From: Actinomycetota bacterium
GTDB lineage: Bacteria > Actinomycetota > Thermoleophilia > RBG-16-64-13
Length of the DNA stretch: 64,000 nt
Direction of reading: 5' to 3'
NCBI GenBank assembly: GCA_016278725.1
Contig: JADQBG010000009.1
Span: forward strand, 124,001-188,000
Below are positions 8,402 through 17,332 of the stretch, one piece after another. Numbering within the stretch: the first letter of the stretch is position 1; every line of letters begins with the position of its first letter. The notes beneath the pieces were generated by a model, which ran no database searches, was not told the DNA's origin, and was given only the letters and a program-made list of their open reading frames with translations. The position numbers and the translations under genes are program-made.

Positions 8402-9542
8402 CGAACAGCTGCCGCGCCTCTTCGAGGAGTTGGCGGATGGGCAGATCCTGCGGGCATACCTCTTCGCACTCGGCGCAGTCCTCGCAGAGCGAAGCCTTGC
8501 CGGACACGTTGTTATACAGCCAGCGGGAAGCCGCCGGGTCCTCGTACTGGCTGACATCGTTGAGCGCTGCCATGATTCCCGGAATGTCTACTCCGGCCGA
8601 GCAGGGCAGGCAGTAGCGGCAGGCGGTGCAGTCCGCCCTGGTCCGGGCGCGATAGACGGAGCGGGCCATTTCGAAGAGCGCCTCCTCCTCTTCGCTCAGC
8701 CCGGCGGGCTGCCCGAACCGGTCGGCCGTCTCCAGATTATGGACCACCTGCTCCATGGTGCTCATCCCGCTTAGAAGCAGACTCACTCCCGGCCGACTCC
8801 AGACAAAACTTAGGGCCGAGGCGATGGGGTCGCGCGGAGGCTCGGCCTGCTCCCATATCTCGCGCACGCCGGCGGGGATCCGGTTCGCGAGACGTCCGCC
8901 TTTGAGGGGCTCCATGACGACGACGGCGAGTCCGCGCTCGGCCGCGTAGTCCAGCCCGGCCTGTCCGGCCTGGTAGTCCAGGTCCATGTAGTTGTACTGA
9001 ATTTGGCAGAAGTCCCAGCCGTAGCTATCGACGATGGGGGCAAAGACCGGCCCCTCGTCGTGAAAGGAGAAGCCGGCGTACCGGATGCGGCCGTCGGTCC
9101 GCGCCCGGTCGAGAAAATCGAGGGCTCCCAACTTGGCCACCTTGCCCCAGCTGCCGGCGTTCAGGCCGTGCAGCAGGTAGCAGTCTATGTGGTCCGTCGC
9201 CAGCCGCTCCAGCTGATGATCGAGGATCCGGTCCATGTCATCCGCGCTCTGGACGCTCCACACGGGGAGCTTGGTCGCGAGCAGCACCCGCTCGCGGTAA
9301 CCACCGGTCAGCGCCCGCCCCACGAAGGGCTCGCTCTCGCCGGGGGAGCCCATGGCCGCGCTGTGGTAGGGGTAGGCGGTGTCGACGTAGTTGACACCCT
9401 GATCGATGGCGTGGCGGAGCATGGCGGTGGCCAGGGGTTCGTCGATCCTGTCCTGCCGATCATCCAGGACCGGCAGGCGCATGCAGCCGAAGCCGAGAGC
9501 CGAAACCTTTTCTCCGGTGCGTCCGAATGTGCGGTAGCGCAT
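8394..9542 (-). CDS. Aldo/keto reductase with C-terminal dicluster 4Fe-4S domain
   Basis: 382 residues. The TIM-barrel part shows the AKR pattern: Y-R-x-F-G-R-T near the start, N-Y-V-D-T-A-x-x-Y (catalytic Asp and Tyr), the Lys in TKLPVW and the His in DCYLLHGL. The last 80 residues carry two cysteine clusters, C-T-A-C-R-Y-C-L-P-C and C-E-D-C-A-E-C-E-E-V-C-P, ferredoxin-like ligands for two 4Fe-4S clusters. This subfamily is common in anaerobes; substrates are mostly unknown and electrons probably pass between the clusters and the barrel active site. It is first in an operon with the ABC exporter, with overlapping ends, so the reductase may act on the exported compound (inference). Confidence 0.88.
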   Translation of the reverse strand: MRYRTFGRTGEKVSALGFGCMRLPVLDDRQDRIDEPLATAMLRHAIDQGVNYVDTAYPYHSAAMGSPGESEPFVGRALTGGYRERVLLATKLPVWSVQSADDMDRILDHQLERLATDHIDCYLLHGLNAGSWGKVAKLGALDFLDRARTDGRIRYAGFSFHDEGPVFAPIVDSYGWDFCQIQYNYMDLDYQAGQAGLDYAAERGLAVVVMEPLKGGRLANRIPAGVREIWEQAEPPRDPIASALSFVWSRPGVSLLLSGMSTMEQVVHNLETADRFGQPAGLSEEEEALFEMARSVYRARTRADCTACRYCLPCSAGVDIPGIMAALNDVSQYEDPAASRWLYNNVSGKASLCEDCAECEEVCPQDLPIRQLLEEARQLFGD

Positions 9543-9587
9543 AAGCCTCCTCAGTTTCCGTTGGTCAGCCGAGCATATTTTCGCGAA

Positions 9588-10166
9588 CTACTTCGTGAAG
9601 AGCGAGAGGTAGTGGTAGGGACCGACGTCCACCATCTTCGTGGGCTGGAAGCCGAATCTGGTCACGATCGCCTCGAGTTCCTGCGGATTTAGTCTGATGT
9701 GTTTGGGCGGGCCCGGCGGGCCGTCCACCTTCTCGAATTCGACCACGGCCAGCAGCCCGTCGCTCTTGAGCACCCGCCTCATCTCTTCCAGGGCGCCTTC
9801 GTGGGTCCCGTCCATCACCAGGTCGTGAAGCACCGTGGCGATCAGACAGATGTCGACGCTCTCGTCCCCCACCGGGATGACTGAACCCACATTCGCCACC
9901 ATCGGCACGATGCGCGTGAACCCCCGTCGGGCGGCCTCCGCCTGGAGCGAGACGATGCCCTCTTCCCAGAGGTCGACCGCGTAGATGCGGCCTCCTTCTC
10001 CGGGACCCATGCGTTCCGCCGCGGCCAGAGCGTAGTTACCCACCCCGCTTCCGACGTCCAGCAGCGTGGTTTCGGGTCCCAGGCTCAACTCTGCAAACAG
10101 CCGGTCCGCATCGACCAGATCGAAACTGCTCTTGCCCGCCGCCGTAGGCCCTGGTTCAGTCGACAT
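9588..10166 (-). CDS. Class I SAM-dependent methyltransferase
   Basis: 192 residues with Rossmann methyltransferase motifs: L-L-D-V-G-S-G-V-G-N-Y (motif I, SAM binding), I-Y-A-V-D-L-W (acidic residue for the ribose), and motif III-like LLAVVEFEKV. It is most like the UbiE/Methyltransf_11 and Methyltransf_25 group; the substrate cannot be told. The ATG follows GAAAGGGG. It precedes the reductase/exporter operon by about 45 nt on the same strand and may be transcribed with it. Confidence 0.85.
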   Translation of the reverse strand: MSTEPGPTAAGKSSFDLVDADRLFAELSLGPETTLLDVGSGVGNYALAAAERMGPGEGGRIYAVDLWEEGIVSLQAEAARRGFTRIVPMVANVGSVIPVGDESVDICLIATVLHDLVMDGTHEGALEEMRRVLKSDGLLAVVEFEKVDGPPGPPKHIRLNPQELEAIVTRFGFQPTKMVDVGPYHYLSLFTK

Positions 10167-10285
10167 GAATTTGCCCCTTTCTCCGCCCGTGCGTGTCCTG
10201 CGTATGCGTGCCGTGCGTGCGTGTAATGGTGATCCCCGAAAACCTGAGCGGGCTACTCCCCCTGGGTAAGCCCCGTGCGGCCGCT

Positions 10286-12076
10286 CTACCCGGTGCCGAC
10301 CTCGACGATACGGTCCTGGGGGAGGTAGACGGTGCGAATGCTATGAGTCTTCTCTCCGCCGTTCAGTAGTTCGATCGTGCGGGTCACGGTCACCGTGAAA
10401 CCCCGGGCCCCGGATTGGAGCACCCTCACCTGCCCGGTGGCCAGTTCATCGGTGTTGCGCCGCAGTTCGGACGGCTCGGTGGGGTCGGTGGGGTCGCCGT
10501 GGGTGGCCGTCACCTCCTCGGCGATGGGCCGCCCGTATAGCGAGACCGTGATGGAGCTCGACGTGTAGGTCGTCTTGACCACGATGGCGCCCGGCGTGTT
10601 GTTGGTGAAGCGGACGTCGAGCTGGGGGTAACTGAGGGTCGCCTCTCGGCCCATGGGATAGCGCGAGATGTACCAACTGTGGGCCTTCCAGCGGTCCAAC
10701 TGCACTCCGGCGAAGAAGGCGGCGTTGAAGGTGGTCGTGCCGAACTGCGAGGTGCCGCCCCCGCAGGTGTCTTCCAGCTCTCCCTGAATGATGGTGGGAG
10801 CGGGGACGTAGCCTTTGTCGCAGCTGCGCGGTCCGGAGATCTGATTGATCGAGAACTGTTCTCCGGGCAGCAGGAGCGTGCCGTCGATGACGTCGGCGAG
10901 TAGTTGGATGTTCTTCACGCGAGGTTCGCCGGAGTCGTGATAGGTGGTGAAGGTCCCGATCAGGTGGGTCGGCTTGAGTTGCTCCGCTTCTTGCGCCGTG
11001 AAGTCCGGCGGGATGCGCTCCACCGGTAGCTCGCCTTGGCGGGTCCCCTCGCGCAGGAGGGCCGTTATCCGTTCAGCCGCCAGCGTGGCGTCAAAGCGAG
11101 TGCCTTCGCGCCCCGGCCTCACCCCCACTTGGGCCGTAACCGGGGAGAAAGCGGCGGTGCTCATGGCATCGAACGTACGGGGCGGAACCCGGGCGGCCTC
11201 GTACCCGAAATTCTGGGGTTCGCGCTCGATCCGGGCGAGCAGCTCGCTTCCCAGGACCTCTAGGAGCCGTTCGGGGTTGACCACCAGTTCCAGGGTGGCG
11301 GCGCCGGCCTCGGTCTCGCGCTCCTGGACCTCGAGGAGCCGGGCGAGGTCGGCCGGGGAGAGGCTGAACTCCTCGCCGCCGGCGCTCAACCGGAGGGGTT
11401 CGGCGACCGCCTGCTTGGCCCGGGCCGCCACTGCCCGAACGTCCTCTTTGGGCACGCGCGGGGGTTCCCTGTCGACGGGCAGCTCGATCTCTTCCCTTCC
11501 GGGGGCCCGGATGGCCTTCACCAAGAGAGCGGCCGCTTCTTCCTGGCGCACGCGCACGCTGCCATGCGGTAGTTCGACCTCGACCTCGAGGGTATCGGGG
11601 TTGACGCGCACCTCGCCGGGAGAACGCTCTCGATCGACCGCCTCTGCCAGGTTGGATATCCGCACAGGGACCAGTTCCCTGTCGTAGGTATCGACCGGTT
11701 CGAGGTCGACGGCCTTATACAGAGAGCGTACTCGTTCGAGAATGTCCCCCGGCAGGCCCTCCCGCCCGCGAGCCATCGCCGCGTCGGCGGTGGCATCGAG
11801 GTCTATTCGGTAGCCGACCTCCGAGGGGAGAATTTCGTGACGCTCGTCTTCGAAGGTGAAGATCACCGGCTGTGCCCAGCGCTCCTCGGCCAGGGTTGCC
11901 AACTCCTGCTCGACCTCTTCCCGAGTCAGGTGGGAGACGTCGTGTCCGGCTACCGAGGTGTTGGACAAGACGCGGTCCGCCTGGACCGCCCAGAGCGTCC
12001 CGATGAACAGCAGGAAGAGCACCACAAGACCCACCAGGGCGTAGGCGGCGTAGGTGAGCCGACGGCGGCGGGTCAT
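10286..12076 (-). CDS. VanW-family membrane-anchored protein with peptidoglycan-binding-like repeats
   Basis: Starts MTRRRR followed by one hydrophobic helix (residues 8-30), giving a large extracytoplasmic protein of 596 residues. The middle contains two copies of the PG_binding_4-type fold (around SNTSVAGHDVSHLTREE and again before residue 330). The C-terminal part is the VanW domain: FTTYHDSGEPRVKNIQLLAD, GEQFSINQISGPR, C-G-G-G-T-S-Q-F-G-T-T. A G5-like end follows (GQVRVLQSGARGFTVTVTRT). The family is associated with cell-wall modification; the exact activity is unknown. The frame opens 50 codons earlier; I chose the ATG just before the arginine cluster and anchor, though a GTG at 12133 with GAGG upstream is possible. 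Confidence 0.85.
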   Translation of the reverse strand: MTRRRRLTYAAYALVGLVVLFLLFIGTLWAVQADRVLSNTSVAGHDVSHLTREEVEQELATLAEERWAQPVIFTFEDERHEILPSEVGYRIDLDATADAAMARGREGLPGDILERVRSLYKAVDLEPVDTYDRELVPVRISNLAEAVDRERSPGEVRVNPDTLEVEVELPHGSVRVRQEEAAALLVKAIRAPGREEIELPVDREPPRVPKEDVRAVAARAKQAVAEPLRLSAGGEEFSLSPADLARLLEVQERETEAGAATLELVVNPERLLEVLGSELLARIEREPQNFGYEAARVPPRTFDAMSTAAFSPVTAQVGVRPGREGTRFDATLAAERITALLREGTRQGELPVERIPPDFTAQEAEQLKPTHLIGTFTTYHDSGEPRVKNIQLLADVIDGTLLLPGEQFSINQISGPRSCDKGYVPAPTIIQGELEDTCGGGTSQFGTTTFNAAFFAGVQLDRWKAHSWYISRYPMGREATLSYPQLDVRFTNNTPGAIVVKTTYTSSSITVSLYGRPIAEEVTATHGDPTDPTEPSELRRNTDELATGQVRVLQSGARGFTVTVTRTIELLNGGEKTHSIRTVYLPQDRIVEVGTG

Positions 12077-12165
12077 GGTGCGGTCCGGTGGCCGGCGGCT
12101 CGCCGATGGTTTTGAGCGGTTGATTCCAATCACTATGCTGTACCTCATACCCCGAACCCTGGCAT

Positions 12166-12189
12166 GTAACGGGTTCCCCGTCCCGTTAC
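12166..12189. promoter_or_regulatory. Perfect 8-bp inverted repeat between divergent genes
   Basis: GTAACGGG, an 8-nt loop and CCCGTTAC lie in the space between the vanW-like gene (minus) and benE (plus). It could be an operator or an RNA hairpin in the vanW leader. Confidence 0.4.
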
Positions 12190-12303
12190 CGGGTACATGC
12201 TGGCGGGCGATGCGCCTCTGCGCCAAGCGGAGTCCGGTCCAGATTCGACAAGGAGGACAAATTGGAGCAGAAGCGGCCCTCTACCCCTATCTGAGATCGC
12301 CAG

Positions 12304-13512
12304 ATGACTGAGGAAAAATCGTTCAGGTTTGGCGAACGGATGCTCGCCCCTTCGAGCGCCGGCATATCGATGGTGTTCATCATGCTCTCGGTGCTCAGCA
12401 TCCCGCTGGCGGCGGCGGCGCGGCTGGGGCTCTCGCAAGAAGAGGTCGCCGCCTGGATCCTGGTTTTGTTCGGGCTTGGGGGCCTGCTCGCGCTGGTGCT
12501 GTCCTTGCGCTACCGGCAGCCTCTGCTGGTTACCGGCAACGTCTTCATCATGATATTCGTGGCCTCTCTCGGGACGCAGTTGAGCTGGCCGGAGCTCGTC
12601 GGCGCGTCTATGGTCGCCGGAGGTCTTGTTCTGCTTCTTGGCGCCTTCGGTCTGACGGGGCGACTTGCCCTCTGGCTACCTGCGCCGATCGTCTACGGGC
12701 TGTTGGCGGGCGCGATACTCCCCTTCTTCATTGACCTCTTCGTCGCGCTGGGGGAGGAGCCGGTCCCGGTGGGCGTGATCCTGGCTACCTACTTGCTGGC
12801 GGCATTGGTCCTTGGAGCGCGAGTCCCTCCGATTCTTCCAGCCATGGTAGTGGGATTCATTGTCGCCGGCGTGACCGGCGAGCTGAGCTTGATTCCAGAA
12901 GCGGCCGCGTTTTCCGTGCCCGCCGTGACCTTTCCGGTCTTCTCCATCGACGCCTTCCTGACGGCCACTCCGGTGATGGTCGTGCTCATTACGCTTCAGG
13001 CCAACGTGCCCTCGATCGCATTCCTAAAAGAACAGGGGTACGCTCCGCCGGAACGGGTGGTCACCGGGATGAGCGGCGCGGGCACGCTGGCCGGCTCGCT
13101 TCTCGGGCCGCTGGGGCTCTCGCTCTCGTTGCCGGCGACGGCCATAGTCGGAGGTGACGCCTCCGGCGACCGGGACACACGCTACTGGGGGGCGGCCTTG
13201 GTGGGCTTGGCCGCGGTGCTCATCGGGGTTCTCGCACCCTTCGCGGCGGAATTCGCGGGAAGCGTGCCCCAGCCTTTGCTGGACGCGGTCGTCGGTCTGG
13301 CCGTCGTGGGCGTGCTGGTCAATGCTCTCCGGGCGGCCACCCGCGGGCCGCTGGTGCTGGGACCGGTGTTTGCCTTCGCCGTTTCCCAGTCAGGTCTCTC
13401 CCTCTTCGGGCTCGGTTCGTTCTTCTGGGCGCTGGTCCTCGGTCTGGTCGCTTCCTTCTTCCTCGAGAGACAGGGATGGAAGGAACTTCGCCAAAGCCAA
13501 GGGACGTTTTAG
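12304..13512 (+). CDS. BenE family benzoate/H+ symporter-like transporter
   Basis: 402 residues and about 11-12 hydrophobic helices. The composition and segments such as RYRQPLLVTGNVFIMIF, L-V-G-A-S-M-V-A-G and L-P-A-T-A-I-V-G-G-D match the BenE family, which takes up benzoate or related aromatic acids with protons. No aromatic-degradation genes are near. The next gene, an MFS transporter, begins 4 nt after this stop, so two carriers are co-transcribed. The start lacks a clear Shine-Dalgarno. Confidence 0.8.
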   Translation: MTEEKSFRFGERMLAPSSAGISMVFIMLSVLSIPLAAAARLGLSQEEVAAWILVLFGLGGLLALVLSLRYRQPLLVTGNVFIMIFVASLGTQLSWPELVGASMVAGGLVLLLGAFGLTGRLALWLPAPIVYGLLAGAILPFFIDLFVALGEEPVPVGVILATYLLAALVLGARVPPILPAMVVGFIVAGVTGELSLIPEAAAFSVPAVTFPVFSIDAFLTATPVMVVLITLQANVPSIAFLKEQGYAPPERVVTGMSGAGTLAGSLLGPLGLSLSLPATAIVGGDASGDRDTRYWGAALVGLAAVLIGVLAPFAAEFAGSVPQPLLDAVVGLAVVGVLVNALRAATRGPLVLGPVFAFAVSQSGLSLFGLGSFFWALVLGLVASFFLERQGWKELRQSQGTF

Positions 13513-13516
13513 TCGC

Positions 13517-14734
13517 ATGACACCTTCGCCCCCCGCTGCCCGCCGCCACCGGGCCCTCTTTGCTCTCTCCCTGGTACTGGTCTTCTCCATGACCACCTGG
13601 TTCTCCGCCTCCGCGGTCATCCCGCAACTGCGCGAACTCTGGGGGTTGAGCAGCACTGCTGGTTCCTGGCTGACGATCTCCGTTCAGCTGGGGTTCGTCG
13701 TGGGAGCGCTTATGTCGGCGGCCCTCAACCTGGCGGACATCGTGTCGCCTCGCCATCTGATCTTTGCGAGCTCGCTTGGGGCCGCCGCGGCCAACGCCAT
13801 CATCGGCCTGGATCCCGGGCCCGAGACCACCACGGTCCTTCGCTTCCTGACCGGGCTCTTCCTGGCCGGGGTCTATCCTCCCGCCCTCAAGCTGCTTTCC
13901 ACCTGGTTCGTTCGGGGCCGCGGGGTGGCCTTGGGAGTACTCGTGGGCGCTCTCACCGTCGGCTCTGCCGCTCCGCACCTGGTAAACGGGCTTGGGGGCC
14001 TGGATTGGCGGCTGGTGATCTACGTAACCTCGGCTCTCACCGTCCTGGGGGGCCTGCTCGCCCAGTTGGGCGTCCGCGAAGGGCCGTTCCCCTTTCCCAA
14101 GGCCGTCTTCGACCCGCGCCAGACGCACGCCGTGTTGGCGAATCGGGGCGTGGTTCTCGCCGTGTTCGGCTACTTCGGCCATCAGTGGGAGCTATACGCC
14201 ATGTGGACCTGGTTCGTGGTGTTCTTCGCAGCCTCTATGGAGGCTGCAGGCCGCGAACCCGGCTCGCTGCCCGCCTTGGCCACCTTCTTGGTCATCGGCA
14301 TGGGGGGTCTGGGCTGCTGGGTGGGAGGCATTCTGGGAGACCGCTGGGGCAGGACGCGTACCACCGTGCTGATGATGGGTCTCTCCGGGACCTGTTCCGT
14401 GCTCGTGGGGTTTCTGTTCGGCAGGTCGCCCTGGCTGGTGCTCGCCCTTGGGCTCGTCTGGGGCTTCACCATCGTGGCCGACTCCGCCCAATTTTCGGCG
14501 GTCGTGACCGAGCTCGCCGATCAGGCGTACGTCGGAACCGCCCTAACCCTGCAGACCGCGACCGGCTTCGCTTTGACCATCGCCACCATCTGGCTGGTTC
14601 CCTACGCCGAGGAGATCGTGGGTTGGCGCTGGGCTTTCGCCCTCTTGGCACCCGGGCCGCTGCTCGGCTCGCTCGCCATGCTTCGACTGCTGCACTCTCC
14701 CGCCGCCGAACGAATCGCTCACGGACGCGGCTAG
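13517..14734 (+). CDS. MFS transporter
   Basis: 405 residues with 12 hydrophobic segments: SMTTWFSASAVIPQLRELWG in TM1, L-R-F-L-T-G-L-F-L-A-G-V-Y-P-P-A in TM4 and G-D-R-W-G-R-T-R-T-T (motif A copy) in the central loop. It resembles CynX/NarK-like sugar- or organic-acid MFS carriers; the substrate is unknown. It begins 4 nt after benE and is probably co-transcribed with it. The open frame extends upstream inside benE, but the ATG at 13517 is the first sensible start. Confidence 0.85.
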   Translation: MTPSPPAARRHRALFALSLVLVFSMTTWFSASAVIPQLRELWGLSSTAGSWLTISVQLGFVVGALMSAALNLADIVSPRHLIFASSLGAAAANAIIGLDPGPETTTVLRFLTGLFLAGVYPPALKLLSTWFVRGRGVALGVLVGALTVGSAAPHLVNGLGGLDWRLVIYVTSALTVLGGLLAQLGVREGPFPFPKAVFDPRQTHAVLANRGVVLAVFGYFGHQWELYAMWTWFVVFFAASMEAAGREPGSLPALATFLVIGMGGLGCWVGGILGDRWGRTRTTVLMMGLSGTCSVLVGFLFGRSPWLVLALGLVWGFTIVADSAQFSAVVTELADQAYVGTALTLQTATGFALTIATIWLVPYAEEIVGWRWAFALLAPGPLLGSLAMLRLLHSPAAERIAHGRG

Positions 14735-14789
14735 ATCGGCGGGGAGCACTTCCCTCTCCGGCTGGCGGAGACCCCCCCGATGCCACGCG

Positions 14790-14827
14790 GGTTCAATCGT
14801 GCGGTCGCGGGAAAAATCAACGGTAAG
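14790..14827 (+). repeat. 38-nt leader element, copy 1
   Basis: Matches 31 of 38 positions with 19667-19704. It lies 20 nt before the first SnoaL-like gene; the partner copy lies upstream of the second. This marks the extent of an ancient duplication. Confidence 0.6.
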
Positions 14828-14847
14828 AACGACCTTGGAGGCGGACA

Positions 14848-15810
14848 GTGACGGACCAGGCGCGTGGCAATCGGGAAGTCATCTTGCGCCTCTTCGAGAT
14901 GATCAATACCGGCAGCATAGAGGACATAGACGAGGTGCAGGACGAGGATGTGCTGACCCTGCACCCGCAGACACGGGAACGCGTACGGGGGCGGGAGGAA
15001 TACAAAGTTATGGCCCGCGGGTTCCAGCAGCTCGGAGGACTCAGGGTAAGCGAGACCGAGAGGGAGTTCATCGGAGGGGAGGAGGAACGTTACCTGCTCA
15101 CTCCCCTCTTCACGATGGTAAAGATTCAGGGCACCGGAGAGACCCTCGTCGTGACCTCGAAGAATCATTATCCCGACGGATCGGACTGGTACACGATCGG
15201 TCTCGTCACGTTCCGCAGGGGCAAGATCCTGAAGCAGGTGCTCTTTTTCGGGCCGACATTCGATCCCCCCGATTGGCGGGCTCAGTGGGTCGAACCCCTG
15301 GAGAGCCGGAGTGGTGTTCATGTGGAGCAGCGCGGGACTGCAGCACCGAGGGTTTCCAACCAAGTCAATCGGGACGCAGCGACACGCCTATTCGCGCTCA
15401 TGGATCTGGGCGAGTACTCGCATCTCGACGAGGTCTTCCGGACGGAGGTCGTGACCGAGTATCCGCAATCCGGTGAACTCGTGAGGGGCCTCGAGAACCT
15501 GAGGAACGTTATGAGCCACTATCCGGGCGGGCACCCGCGGGTGAGCCCGGAGGAACGCGTGTTCGTGGGCGACCGCGGAGAACATCGCTTACCCAGCCCC
15601 ACCGACTCCATTCTCAGGATCCACGATGCCGGTGACCGGCTGGTCTCGAGCATCAAGACCCGCTATCCCGACGGTTCCGACTGGTACACGGTCTCGGTCT
15701 TTTCCTTCTTGGAAGGCAAGATCTCCAAGCAGATCGTGTACTTCGCCCCGGTAATGCCGGCGCCGGAGTGGCGGAGCCAGTGGGTGGTGGCGGATATCGG
15801 GGAGTATTGA
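14848..15810 (+). CDS. Double NTF2/SnoaL-like protein, copy 1
   Basis: 320 residues built from two tandem NTF2-fold (SnoaL_like) domains: each half runs R-x-x-x-x-R-L-F-x-M-M/D, E-Y-P/H-P-Q, then Y-P-D-G-S-D-W-Y (residues 108-115 and 273-280), then a strand of the form G-K-I-x-K-Q-x-x-x-F and a P-x-W-R-x-Q-W tail. Such folds act as small-molecule isomerases, hydrolases or binding proteins; no catalytic residue can be assigned. The GTG is preceded by TTGGAGG. It is a close paralogue of the gene at 20229. Confidence 0.75.
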   Translation: MTDQARGNREVILRLFEMINTGSIEDIDEVQDEDVLTLHPQTRERVRGREEYKVMARGFQQLGGLRVSETEREFIGGEEERYLLTPLFTMVKIQGTGETLVVTSKNHYPDGSDWYTIGLVTFRRGKILKQVLFFGPTFDPPDWRAQWVEPLESRSGVHVEQRGTAAPRVSNQVNRDAATRLFALMDLGEYSHLDEVFRTEVVTEYPQSGELVRGLENLRNVMSHYPGGHPRVSPEERVFVGDRGEHRLPSPTDSILRIHDAGDRLVSSIKTRYPDGSDWYTVSVFSFLEGKISKQIVYFAPVMPAPEWRSQWVVADIGEY

Positions 15811-15816
15811 CCCGTT

Positions 15817-15945
15817 CTACTGCCCGTCCTTTCCGTTGGCCGGGTAGCCGCCCTCCTCGTCGGCCACCAACCAGCCACCAGTAGCCGTAATTCTCCAGGC
15901 CGGCTTCGCGCAGCCCCTCATCCCACTCTTGCTCGGGAATCGCGC
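15817..15945 (-). pseudogene. Possible short gene remnant
   Basis: The minus strand reads EQEWDEGLREAGLENYGYWW in one frame and, after a 2-nt shift, VADEEGGYPANGKDGQ before a stop. The composition is protein-like across the frame change, suggesting a decayed small gene. I do not recognise the family. Confidence 0.3.
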
Positions 15946-16018
15946 CTCGGATTCATCCGCCCTTAAGCAGGACGAAAGAAATCGGCAATATCTGGTGGGG
16001 ATGCTCTCGAGTGCAAGA

Positions 16019-16048
16019 GCTTCCGCCCCGCAGGCAGCAGGCGGAAGC
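16019..16048 (+). promoter_or_regulatory. Stable hairpin in lipoprotein leader
   Basis: GCTTCCGCC (16019-16027) pairs perfectly with GGCGGAAGC (16040-16048). A smaller hairpin, GCTCT/AGAGC, lies just upstream. Both sit 55-100 nt before the lipoprotein start with no T-run, so this is a structured 5' leader rather than a terminator. It matches no riboswitch class I know. Confidence 0.45.
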
Positions 16049-16102
16049 CGACGACCGAAGGGCAAGCCCTCTCACCAAGGGAGGGGAGAGAGGAAGACGA
16101 AG

Positions 16103-17152
16103 ATGGAGACGAAAACGAAGACAAAAAGAGCATCACTGCTCGCGCTCGCGGCGCTCGCGATCCTGGTATTGGTCGCGGTGGTGATCGTCGGCTGCGGTGA
16201 TGACGGAGACGACACGGCCACCACCATGGTGGACGAGACGACTACCACGATGGCCGCCGAAACAACGACGACGGTGATGGACGAGATCACGGGGATGGAT
16301 CCCATGACCGCTCCCCGCGCCTCGATCGACAGATTCAGCATGGAGGCGGGGACGCTTCAGGTGCGGGACGAGTCCAACGGGCTCCCCGGGCCGAATGAAC
16401 CGATCGATTTCGATCAAGGCCCCTTCATAACCCAGGGATTGGGTCCCAATGGCGAGATCGTGAAGTACTATAACTTCGACGTTCAGCCGACCACGGCGGC
16501 GCCCATCTACGCGCTCTTCAAAGAGGGTGAGGACGCCCCGGTCGAAGGCCAGTTGAACATCGTTGGGGTCATTCCCGGGGACCCGGGCTACAACGATTTC
16601 TGGCACGTGAACAAGGTGACCGTACCTGACGACTACGTTGCCAACTCGATCACCAACGTTGGAGAACTCATGGACTCCGGCTACCCGATCGAGGCCACCG
16701 GCATGATCGTCAATTGCCCGGTGGTTCCGGACGGCTCGACCGCGGAACTCAGACTGACCGATGAGGACCCGGGGCTGACCATGGGCTGGTATGAGGACCA
16801 GGTGATCTACTACTTTAACTTCTCAGAGAAGATGCTGAGCGTCACCCCGCCCGCCGAGGGCCAGCCGGAAGTGCCGACCGCGGACATTCTCGTGACCTTC
16901 AACGTCAATCCCGATCAACCCGACGGTGGCCCGGCCTCGGGCTTCATGACCGAGATGGGGAGCGGGCAGACCCACAACGTGGTCGCGGCCCTTCCCAGCG
17001 ATCCGGGTTACTCCCCGCTCTGGGATGTTGACGTCTACGACAACGCCGCGTTCAGCTCGGTTAGCGATCTGGCCTCCGCCCAGGCCGCGCCGACCCTGGC
17101 CATGAGTGTTGCGTTGGTCAACTGCCCGATAGTGTCGGTGGAGATGAGGTAG
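16103..17152 (+). CDS. Lipoprotein with internally repeated domain
   Basis: 349 residues. A positively charged start and a hydrophobic stretch end in V-I-V-G-C-G, a lipobox with Cys31 as the lipidated residue. A Thr-rich linker follows (residues 39-60). The folded part contains two related halves: V-I-P-G-D-P-G-Y-N-D-F-W ... V-N-C-P-V-V and A-L-P-S-D-P-G-Y-S-P-L-W ... V-N-C-P-I-V, each about 130 residues with a paired Cys. No function is recognised; it is probably anchored on the outer face of the membrane. The ATG at 16103 follows GAGAGGAAG. It ends at a strong terminator. Confidence 0.8.
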   Translation: METKTKTKRASLLALAALAILVLVAVVIVGCGDDGDDTATTMVDETTTTMAAETTTTVMDEITGMDPMTAPRASIDRFSMEAGTLQVRDESNGLPGPNEPIDFDQGPFITQGLGPNGEIVKYYNFDVQPTTAAPIYALFKEGEDAPVEGQLNIVGVIPGDPGYNDFWHVNKVTVPDDYVANSITNVGELMDSGYPIEATGMIVNCPVVPDGSTAELRLTDEDPGLTMGWYEDQVIYYFNFSEKMLSVTPPAEGQPEVPTADILVTFNVNPDQPDGGPASGFMTEMGSGQTHNVVAALPSDPGYSPLWDVDVYDNAAFSSVSDLASAQAAPTLAMSVALVNCPIVSVEMR

Positions 17153-17212
17153 ACGGCTCCAGAGGCACCACGGCTCGAGAGCCACCACGGCTCGAGGCGC
17201 CGGTGACAGAGG

Positions 17213-17251
17213 ACGGCGGGAAGCGGAGATGATCCCTTCCCGCCGTTGTTT
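17213..17251 (+). terminator. Rho-independent terminator after the lipoprotein
   Basis: ACGGCGGGAAG (17213-17223) and CTTCCCGCCGT (17236-17246) form an 11-bp perfect stem followed by TGTTT. Just upstream, the 14-mer CACCACGGCTCGAG occurs twice at a 17-nt interval. Confidence 0.8.
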
Positions 17252-17332
17252 CGCCGTTTGGGTGGGGATGGGGGGATCGGCCAGGCGGGCATCGGTGACC
17301 CCGCAGGGGCCGGCTTCCGGTATCCTCGGGGA

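Noticed and set aside
10190-10240. GTGCGT-rich stretch as a tandem repeat or CRISPR-like array
   Set aside because: Short, irregular, no spacers; simple-sequence noise between two genes.
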